Shown: positions 1 through 5,414 of the stretch, in pieces
Numbering within the stretch: the first letter of the stretch is position 1
Layout of the letters: each line of letters begins with the position of its first letter
Source: Ignavibacteriota bacterium
GTDB lineage: Bacteria; Bacteroidota; UBA10030; UBA6906
Direction: 5' to 3'
Length of the DNA stretch: 6,108 nucleotides
NCBI GenBank assembly: GCA_003161755.1
Contig: PMNP01000333.1
Span: forward strand, 4,506 to 10,613
Position numbers and translations under genes: made by a program
The notes under the pieces: generated by a model
Seen by the model: only the letters and a program-made list of their open reading frames with translations
Database searches by the model: none
Told to the model about the DNA's origin: nothing

Positions 1-750
1 GATCTTGTCAACCATCATGCTGCACAAATTGATGTGCGCCGCTCCGTGGCAGATCCGGCATTTGATGCGTCTGTGAATCTCGTTGGCGCGTTGACGTTGT
101 TTGAAGCTTGTGTACGCTCCGGCGTGAAGAGGATCATTTTCGCCTCCAGTGGTGGGGCAATCTATGGGGAACAGGACTACTACCCGGCGGATGAGCGCCA
201 TCCCACCCGCCCGATTTCGCCGTATGGTGTGGCAAAATTGTCCACGGAACACTATCTCTACTATTATAAAGTGGTTCATGGCATTCACTCGGTGTGCTTA
301 CGCTATGCCAATGTGTACGGACCGAGACAAAACCCCGAAGGAGAAGCCGGCGTCGTCGCGATTTTCACCAGCAAGATGCTGGCCGGATCTCAGCCGATCA
401 TCAACGGCGACGGCAAGCAGACTCGTGACTACGTGTTCGTGGGAGACATCGTCCAGGCAAATGTCCTTGCCCTCGGATTCGAGGGAACGGATTCGTTTAA
501 CGTGGGCACCGGAAGAGAAAGCGATGTGAATACACTTTTTAAGATCCTGAAGAAAGAAACACAATCAAATTGTGCGGAAACGCATACAGAAGGGAAGAAA
601 GGCGAGCAGCAGCGGAGCGTCCTCGACGCGGGAAAGTTGCAACGGGTTCTTGGCTGGAAACCTCAGGTGAATATCGAGGAAGGGCTGGCACGCACCGTAG
701 CGTTCTTCAAGGATAAGCACTCTCATGGCTCAGCATCTCCCCGACATTAG
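1..750 (+). CDS. NAD-dependent epimerase/dehydratase, GalE-like (5' end missing)
   Basis: This is an extended short-chain dehydrogenase/reductase that probably interconverts nucleotide sugars (UDP-glucose 4-epimerase type) in the cytoplasm, supplying precursors for surface polysaccharide. The reading frame is open from base 1, and the HHAAQIDVRRSV segment there is already family sequence. The gene therefore begins upstream, and the GTG at 34 is internal. About 249 C-terminal residues are visible; the N-terminal Rossmann glycine motif is missing. Visible motifs are FASSGGAIYGE (bases 139-171, with the catalytic Ser), SPYGVAK (217-237) with the Tyr at 223-225 and Lys at 235-237 of the YxxxK pair, RYANVYGPRQ for substrate binding, TRDYVFVGDIV, and FNVGTG near the C-terminal sugar-binding part. 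The stop TAG lies inside the start of meaB, a 26-base overlap. The exact sugar substrate (UDP-Glc, UDP-GlcNAc, UDP-GlcA or dTDP-sugar) cannot be read from this fragment, so no symbol is given. Confidence 0.93.
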   Translation, partial: DLVNHHAAQIDVRRSVADPAFDASVNLVGALTLFEACVRSGVKRIIFASSGGAIYGEQDYYPADERHPTRPISPYGVAKLSTEHYLYYYKVVHGIHSVCLRYANVYGPRQNPEGEAGVVAIFTSKMLAGSQPIINGDGKQTRDYVFVGDIVQANVLALGFEGTDSFNVGTGRESDVNTLFKILKKETQSNCAETHTEGKKGEQQRSVLDAGKLQRVLGWKPQVNIEEGLARTVAFFKDKHSHGSASPRH

Positions 751-1702
751 CCGTCTGACACAAGGCGATCGCACGGCTGTGGCACGGGCCATCTCGCTCG
801 TTGAGAATGAAGAACCGGGTGCTCAAGACCTTCTCAAAGAACTGTTTCCGTTTACAGGCCGGTGTCACAGAATCGGCATAACCGGACCGCCCGGCGCCGG
901 GAAAAGCACCATCACTAACCGGCTCGCACAGGAATACCGCCGGCGTGGGGACGAAGTGGGAATCATCGCGGTGGATCCCACCAGTCCGTTTACCGGCGGA
1001 GCCCTGCTTGGTGATAGGGTGCGAATGGCCGATGTCGAGATGGACCCCGGAGTCTTCATCAGAAGCATGGCTTCACGCGGCAGTCTCGGAGGATTGAGCA
1101 GGAAGGCAATCGAGGCGGCCGACATCCTCGATGCCTCGGGAAAGAACATCGTGATCCTTGAAACTGTCGGCGTCGGACAGTCAGAGCTCGACATTGCCGG
1201 AGCGGCTGACACGACGGTCGTGGTTCTAGTCCCGGAATCGGGAGATTCCATCCAGGCAATGAAAGCCGGCCTGATGGAAATCGCCGACCTGTTTGTTCTG
1301 AATAAATCGGATCGGGCGGGTGCCGATCAGGCAGTCCTGGCAATCCAGATGATTCTCCATTTCAGGAAGACCCAGGGGTGGAAGCCGGAGATTCTTAAGA
1401 CTGTGGCACATGAGGGGACGGGAGTTTCAGACGTTGTCGCAAGAATTGCTGCCCATAGGACGGCTCTGGAAGCGCTTGGCGGCATCGCCGAAAAGCGCCG
1501 CCAGAGGGCCGAACGGCGCATCCGGGATCTTGTCATGGAACAGATCCATATATCGTTTTGGGATGAAAGACGAACCTTGCTGCTGAATGACCTCCTGGAT
1601 GATGTCCTACAACGGAAAACCACGCCATACCAGGCGGCCCTCAATTTACTCGCCGGGTTTCGCTCGTCCCGCCCGGCCGGCGAGGGAGAACTTCCCTCAT
1701 GA
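725..1702 (+). CDS. meaB: MeaB, methylmalonyl-CoA mutase-associated GTPase
   Basis: MeaB (also called ArgK) is a cytoplasmic G3E-class P-loop GTPase. It gates cofactor loading and protects adenosylcobalamin-dependent methylmalonyl-CoA mutase, which converts methylmalonyl-CoA to succinyl-CoA. The 325-residue product has the family's usual length. Visible motifs are the P-loop GPPGAGKST (residues 54-62), the family-specific DPTSPFTGGALLGDRVRM (84-101, switch and Mg region), SMASRGSLGGLS (114-125), the Walker-B/G3-like ILETVGVGQSE (144-154), and the guanine-specificity NKSD (193-196). A helical C-terminal arm (about 255-310) corresponds to the dimerisation region of known MeaB proteins. The ATG at 725 has an AAGGA Shine-Dalgarno at 709-713 and lies inside the end of the epimerase gene, so the two are probably co-transcribed. 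No mutase subunit is visible, which is unusual for this gene; related cobalamin mutases could also be the partner. Confidence 0.96.
   Translation: MAQHLPDISRLTQGDRTAVARAISLVENEEPGAQDLLKELFPFTGRCHRIGITGPPGAGKSTITNRLAQEYRRRGDEVGIIAVDPTSPFTGGALLGDRVRMADVEMDPGVFIRSMASRGSLGGLSRKAIEAADILDASGKNIVILETVGVGQSELDIAGAADTTVVVLVPESGDSIQAMKAGLMEIADLFVLNKSDRAGADQAVLAIQMILHFRKTQGWKPEILKTVAHEGTGVSDVVARIAAHRTALEALGGIAEKRRQRAERRIRDLVMEQIHISFWDERRTLLLNDLLDDVLQRKTTPYQAALNLLAGFRSSRPAGEGELPS
1682..1698. other. Small hairpin at the 3' end of meaB
   Basis: GAGGGA (1682-1687) and TCCCTC (1693-1698) are perfect 6-base inverted repeats around a 5-base loop, in the last codons of meaB. No T-run follows directly. It could be an RNA-stability or attenuation element, or chance. 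Its left arm also provides the only ribosome-binding-like purine stretch ahead of the ATG at 1699. Confidence 0.25.
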
Positions 1703-1785
1703 CTGGTGCGTTGATTAGACGGGATGCGCACCGTTTTCTCCTTGGTCGTCCCGGCTGCCGCTTGATGGCGAACGAAAGCACATGA
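1699..1785 (+). CDS. Possible 28-residue ORF overlapping the meaB stop (doubtful)
   Basis: An ATG at 1699 overlaps the meaB stop as ATGA, and the frame runs 28 codons to a TGA at 1783-1785. The product would start MTGALIRRD and end MANEST, with a basic middle. A purine stretch GAGGGAG (1682-1688) lies 10 bases upstream of the ATG. Termination-reinitiation at ATGA is seen at other junctions in this window, which makes translation possible. Against this, 28 codons can be open by chance, no domain is recognisable, and the frame covers a candidate terminator. It could be a small protein, a leader peptide or nothing. Confidence 0.15.
   Translation: MTGALIRRDAHRFLLGRPGCRLMANEST
1705..1738 (+). terminator. 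Weak candidate intrinsic terminator after meaB
   Basis: GGTGCG (1705-1710) pairs perfectly with CGCACC (1727-1732). A TTTTCTC stretch follows from 1734, only 3 bases after the meaB stop region. The loop is long (16 bases) and the T-tract is short and interrupted, so termination would be partial at best. If real, it separates the epimerase-meaB unit from the dehydrogenase operon. Apart from this, the meaB-to-dehydrogenase gap shows no convincing -35/-10 or -24/-12 promoter. Confidence 0.3.
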
Positions 1786-1813
1786 TTCCGGTGGAATTGC
1801 GGTAATGACATGT

Positions 1814-1819
1814 GGGAGG
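1814..1819 (+). promoter_or_regulatory. Shine-Dalgarno that favours the GTG start at 1825
   Basis: GGGAGG lies 5 bases upstream of GTG 1825 and would be inside the coding region if the ATG at 1810 were used. Upstream of ATG 1810 only a GGTGGA (1790-1795) is present, at an unfavourable distance of 14 bases. The stronger, better placed site supports translation from 1825. Confidence 0.55.
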
Positions 1820-1824
1820 TCGCC

Positions 1825-3006
1825 GTGAGTGTCGAATCCGATGGTTCCGAATATCCCCACTTCTTCCAAACTGCCGGCTTGGACGAAATCCGTCGGTTGG
1901 CGAGGCAGTTTGCCGAAAAGGAAATCCGCCCTGTGATGAGTGTGTTCGACGAATCACAGGACTTTCCCTTGGAACTCGTCGGCAAACTCGGGGAAATTGG
2001 ATTTATGGGATTGATGTCACCGGAACACCTCGGTGGAGCAGGTCTGAGTGACATCGAAGCAATTACCGTAATCGAAGAAATTGCACGTGTTGATCCTTCT
2101 GTTGCCCTGACCGTAGCATCCCATAACAGCCTCTGTACCGGACATATCAACCTCTTCGGCAATGTCGAACAGAAACAACGGTATGTCCCAAACCTTGCAG
2201 CAGGCCGAACCCTTGGTGCATGGGCACTGACGGAGTCAGGTTCGGGAAGTGATTCGGCCGGAATGAAGACCTCCGCGTGTCGCGACGAAAATGGTTGGCT
2301 GCTTAATGGCAGCAAAACATTTATCACTCAGGGCTCCGTTGGATCCCTCTACGTCGTGTTTGCTGTTACTGATCCCGGGAAGGGAAAGGGTGGGATCTCA
2401 GCGTTCATCCTCGAACGTCCCACGCCGGGATTCTCCGTTGGAAAACGGGAGAACAAACTTGGAATGCGAAGTAGTGATACTGCTGCGTTGACATTCGAGA
2501 ATGTTCGCATTCCTCCTGAGAACATCATAGGTCGGGAAGGAGAGGGCTTCCGACAGGCGCTTGCAGTGCTTGATGGCGGCCGCATCGGCATCGCTGCGCT
2601 ATCAGTGGGGATCGCGCAAGGTGCCCTGGATGCCAGTTTGTCGTACGCTCGAGAACGCCGCCAATTCGGTCATTCCATTTCCTCCTACCAGGCGATACAA
2701 TGGAAACTGGCGGACATCGCCACGGAGGTCTCGGCGGCCCGACTTATGGCGCGGCGGGCAGCTTGGCTGAAAATGGCGGGTGAACCATTCACCGAGGCCG
2801 CCTCTCAGGCGAAGTACTTTGCGAGCGAAGCTGCTGTGCGCGCTGCCAATGAGGCAGTGCAAATCCATGGTGGGTATGGATTCATCAAAGACTACCCTGT
2901 GGAAAAATTCTATCGCGACGTCAAGCTTATGACCATCGGTGAAGGAACGTCGGAAGTGCAGAAGATCATCATAGCCCGCCATCTTCTCTCTCTGCATCGA
3001 GACTAA
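1825..3006 (+). CDS. Acyl-CoA dehydrogenase, short/branched-chain type
   Basis: This FAD flavoprotein introduces the alpha,beta double bond into an acyl-CoA and passes electrons to electron-transfer flavoprotein. Counting from GTG 1825 it has 393 residues, typical for the family; ATG 1810 would add five (MWEVA). Domains follow the usual order: N-terminal helices (about 15-125), a beta domain carrying AWALTESGSGSD (132-143) for FAD and substrate binding, then the C-terminal helical domain with AVLDGGRIGIAA (247-258), RERRQFG (276-282), QIHGGYGF (346-353) and IGEGTSE (371-377). Glu373 in EGTSE matches the catalytic base of butyryl-, medium-chain and 2-methyl-branched-chain dehydrogenases. The position where isovaleryl-CoA dehydrogenases carry their base reads DGGR here, so an isovaleryl assignment is not favoured. 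Likely substrates are butyryl-, isobutyryl- or 2-methylbutyryl-CoA. The carboxyltransferase gene starts 6 bases after the stop, suggesting a shared role in acyl-CoA catabolism. Confidence 0.95.
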   Translation: MSVESDGSEYPHFFQTAGLDEIRRLARQFAEKEIRPVMSVFDESQDFPLELVGKLGEIGFMGLMSPEHLGGAGLSDIEAITVIEEIARVDPSVALTVASHNSLCTGHINLFGNVEQKQRYVPNLAAGRTLGAWALTESGSGSDSAGMKTSACRDENGWLLNGSKTFITQGSVGSLYVVFAVTDPGKGKGGISAFILERPTPGFSVGKRENKLGMRSSDTAALTFENVRIPPENIIGREGEGFRQALAVLDGGRIGIAALSVGIAQGALDASLSYARERRQFGHSISSYQAIQWKLADIATEVSAARLMARRAAWLKMAGEPFTEAASQAKYFASEAAVRAANEAVQIHGGYGFIKDYPVEKFYRDVKLMTIGEGTSEVQKIIIARHLLSLHRD

Positions 3007-3012
3007 GCACTC

Positions 3013-4668
3013 ATGGCTCTCATAGGTACAGAAATCCGGAAGACCCCCGCGTTTCAGCGCAACAAGGAACGATTCCAAAAGCTCATGTCAATACTCGAGG
3101 ATCGATCAACTTTGGTAAGGAAGGGTGGGGGAGAAGATGCTGTTCGGAAGCAGCACGCTAAGAATAAATTGACTGCACGGGAACGGGTGGAACGTCTGGT
3201 CGATCCCGGGACTCGATTCATGGAAATCGGCCTCTTTGCGGGATACGGAATGTATGAGGAATATGGAGAGATCTTCGCGGGGGGAACAATCGTGGGGATT
3301 GGTTCCATTCATGGCCGTGACACCGTTATCGTGGCGAATGATGCGACGGTTAAAGCCGGCGCTTGGTTTCCCATCACCTGTAGGAAGAATCTGCGTGCGC
3401 AGGAAATCGCGATGGAAAACAGGCTCTCCATCGTGTACCTTGTGGATTCCGCAGGAATCTTCCTTCCTCTCCAGAACGAAGTATTTCCCGACAAAGAACA
3501 CTTTGGCCGCATCTTCAGGAATAATGCCGTAATGTCCGCCATGGGGATTAACCAAATTGCGGCGGTCATGGGACCATGCGTGGCCGGGGGCGCGTATCTT
3601 CCGGTTATGAGTGACGAGACTATTATTGTGGAGGGGAATGGGAGCCTGTTCCTCGCGGGCTCCCACCTCGTCAAGGCTGCGATCGGGGAGGAAGTGGAAA
3701 ATGAGCAACTCGGCGGAGCAATGGTGCATACGGAAATTAGCGGTGTTGCGGATCATCGGGTCGCGAACGATGCTGAATGTCTGAGTAAGATCCGTTCCAT
3801 TCTTTCGAAGATTGGGTCAAATGCCCCATCCGGGTTTAACAGGGAGATCTCGCGTCCTCCCCTGTTTCAGCCCGAGGAAATTGAGGGAATTCTCCCCGAC
3901 GATCCTGCACGACCGTACGATATGCTCGAAGTACTTGCGCGTCTTGTTGACGGCAGCGAGATTGATGAGTACAAGGAAGGCTACGGGAAGACGTTGATTA
4001 CCGGGTATGCGAGGATCGATGGATGGGCAGTGGGTGTCGTTGCCAACCAACGAAGTGTCGTGAAAACCCGGAAAGGTGAAATGCAGGTGGGAGGAGTTAT
4101 CTACAGCGACAGAGCCGATAAGGCGGCGCGCTTTATCATGAACTGCAACCAGAAGCAGATTCCTTTGGGGTTTTTTCAGGATGTCACCGGGTTTATGGTC
4201 GGGAGCCGCGCTGAACATGGAGGAATCATCAAAGACGGTGCAAAGATGATTAGCGCCGTGGCAAACAGTGTCGTTCCAAAGTTCACCGTTGTCGTGGGCA
4301 ACAGCTTCGGCGCCGGCAACTACGCGATGTGCGGACGCGCGTATGATCCGAGACTCATGGCCGCATGGCCGACGGCACGGATTGCCGTAATGGGAGGCAG
4401 GCAGGCAAGTGAGACTCTCTTGAGCATTCGCCTTCAGCACATGGATCTCAAAACAACCAACGCGAGTCATGCCGAACATCAGAAACTCCTTGGAGAGACG
4501 CAGGCGATGTACGAACGGGAAACGGATCCCTATTTTGCCGCCGCACATATGTGGATCGATGATCTGATTCGTCCCTCGGAAACCCGCGAGTATCTCTCCC
4601 GAGGAATTGGCATGGCATCAAACAACCCCGAAATTCATCGATTCAATCCCGGCGTCATTCAAACGTGA
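3013..4668 (+). CDS. Acyl-CoA carboxylase carboxyltransferase (beta) subunit, methylcrotonyl-CoA carboxylase-like
   Basis: This is the carboxyltransferase half of a biotin-dependent acyl-CoA carboxylase; it moves CO2 from carboxybiotin to an acyl-CoA. At 551 residues it has the usual length, with two crotonase-fold domains (about 20-290 and 295-535). Early motifs are KLTARERVERLVDPG (52-66) and VANDATVKAG (107-116). The signature LPLQNEVFPD (151-160) with HFGRIF, then GPCVAGGAY (187-195) and FLAGSHLVKAAIGEEV (213-228), is that of the methylcrotonyl/geranyl-CoA group; propionyl-CoA carboxylases instead have DSGGARIQEG. The second oxyanion-hole region is GNSFGAGNYAMCGRAY (429-444). Oddities are DSAGIF (145-150), where DSGGA is usual, and Arg463 in GGRQAS, where Glu or a small residue is usual. 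The biotin carboxylase/biotin-carrier subunit is not in the window. No clear Shine-Dalgarno precedes ATG 3013, so coupling to the dehydrogenase 6 bases upstream is likely. The exact acyl-CoA substrate is uncertain. Confidence 0.94.
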   Translation: MALIGTEIRKTPAFQRNKERFQKLMSILEDRSTLVRKGGGEDAVRKQHAKNKLTARERVERLVDPGTRFMEIGLFAGYGMYEEYGEIFAGGTIVGIGSIHGRDTVIVANDATVKAGAWFPITCRKNLRAQEIAMENRLSIVYLVDSAGIFLPLQNEVFPDKEHFGRIFRNNAVMSAMGINQIAAVMGPCVAGGAYLPVMSDETIIVEGNGSLFLAGSHLVKAAIGEEVENEQLGGAMVHTEISGVADHRVANDAECLSKIRSILSKIGSNAPSGFNREISRPPLFQPEEIEGILPDDPARPYDMLEVLARLVDGSEIDEYKEGYGKTLITGYARIDGWAVGVVANQRSVVKTRKGEMQVGGVIYSDRADKAARFIMNCNQKQIPLGFFQDVTGFMVGSRAEHGGIIKDGAKMISAVANSVVPKFTVVVGNSFGAGNYAMCGRAYDPRLMAAWPTARIAVMGGRQASETLLSIRLQHMDLKTTNASHAEHQKLLGETQAMYERETDPYFAAAHMWIDDLIRPSETREYLSRGIGMASNNPEIHRFNPGVIQT

Positions 4669-5414
4669 CCGCAGCGGCAAAGGCGACAATCGGACTCTTT
4701 CAATTGCGACTCCTTCCGGGACTTTTCCTCTGGATGATTCTCGTTGCCCCTTGTGCGCGAGCTATTGCCCAGGCAAAAGACGAATTGCCGCCGGTTATGG
4801 ACGTCCCACCCATCGTTTCCTTCTTTGCCCCGTTGGTCATCCCGGTAAAGACCCTCCAGGATGCTGTTCTCCTGAGGGACTATGTGACAAGCGACGAGTT
4901 TGCGGCTGTCAGGAAAACCCAGGGGGACCGCCGCGCCGTAAATGTTCTGTTTCGGACGGCGTTGAGGATGTCGCTGAATAACACAGGCGAAGCACTGTTG
5001 ATTTGTTTCTTTGCCTCGATTGAACACAGGACCGTCGGGTTCAACCTCCCTCTTCTGGGACCCATTCTTTGGCTGCCTCTGACGGGAGAGTTTGAAGAGG
5101 ATTTCCAGGAACGGGTCGAGGCTCTTCCCTTTGCGCTCTACGCCGATACACCGCCCGAAGGTGACAGGGACAAACTGCAGCATTTCTTCGGCTCGGCGTA
5201 TCTTACCATTCTGATCGAGTCACCCGATGATGCTGAATCGGTCGGTGACTTTATAGAATGGGGGGAGGAACAATTTATTGTCGGTGGAGTGAATGATGTG
5301 CGTGACAAGCGGGCAAATCGCCAGGGCCAGCGATTCGGCAAGGCCTTGATGGACAACTTGAATGCCCTTCCAATGGAATTCATGACAGATGACGACCCTA
5401 AGAGGAACCCATGA
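4665..5414 (+). CDS. Probable exported protein of unknown function (DKxxHFxGS motif)
   Basis: I do not recognise this 249-residue protein as a named family. The GTG start overlaps the carboxyltransferase stop (GTGA) without a Shine-Dalgarno, implying translational coupling. An N-terminal basic stretch and hydrophobic core (about 11-29) followed by ARAIAQA look like a signal peptide cut near residue 37; a TTG at 4704 would also leave a good signal peptide. The mature part has hydrophobic stretches at about 49-61 and 124-140, probably too short or broken for certain membrane spans. The notable part is DRDKLQHFFGSAYL (167-180), then EWGEEQF (198-204) and NDVRDKRANRQGQRFG (210-225). Spaced D-K-x-x-H, E, and D-x-x-A-N-x-x-G residues resemble the pattern of YfiM/DUF2279-like and VanZ-like envelope proteins; this is a resemblance only. 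The stop overlaps the regulator start (ATGA), so expression is tied to both neighbours. Location in the envelope is inferred. Confidence 0.82.
   Translation: MTAAAKATIGLFQLRLLPGLFLWMILVAPCARAIAQAKDELPPVMDVPPIVSFFAPLVIPVKTLQDAVLLRDYVTSDEFAAVRKTQGDRRAVNVLFRTALRMSLNNTGEALLICFFASIEHRTVGFNLPLLGPILWLPLTGEFEEDFQERVEALPFALYADTPPEGDRDKLQHFFGSAYLTILIESPDDAESVGDFIEWGEEQFIVGGVNDVRDKRANRQGQRFGKALMDNLNALPMEFMTDDDPKRNP
5401..5406 (+). promoter_or_regulatory. Shine-Dalgarno for the response regulator gene
   Basis: AGAGGA lies 4 bases upstream of ATG 5411, inside the end of the preceding gene. It supports this start and suggests that the regulator can be initiated independently as well as by reinitiation at the ATGA overlap. 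Confidence 0.5.

Noticed and set aside
34..36. GTG as the true start of the epimerase gene
   Set aside because: The frame is open to base 1 and residues before this GTG (HHAAQID) match the conserved HxAAQ region of the family, so the gene starts upstream of the window.
1763..1779. Possible sigma-54 -24/-12 promoter in the gap before the dehydrogenase
   Set aside because: The best GG...GC pair (1767-1768 and 1778-1779) has 9 rather than the required 10 intervening bases and lacks the surrounding consensus.
1641..2327. 228-residue antisense open frame across the meaB end and dehydrogenase start
   Set aside because: It spans two well-supported + strand genes, has a low-complexity Ser/Arg/Pro-rich translation with no family motifs, and looks like a shadow of codon bias.
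3817..4548. 243-residue antisense open frame within the carboxyltransferase gene
   Set aside because: The opposite strand has an unbroken, highly conserved carboxyltransferase sequence. The antisense translation shows no recognisable domain.
3013..4668. Propionyl-CoA carboxylase beta subunit, suggested by the nearby meaB
   Set aside because: The signature region reads LPLQNEVFPD with HFGRIF and CVAGGAYLPVMSDE, which is the methylcrotonyl/geranyl-CoA carboxylase pattern and not the DSGGARIQEG pattern of propionyl-CoA carboxylases.
4607..4981. 124-residue + strand frame bridging the carboxyltransferase end and the exported protein
   Set aside because: It overlaps two better supported genes in another frame, and its Cys/Arg/Pro-rich translation resembles no family.
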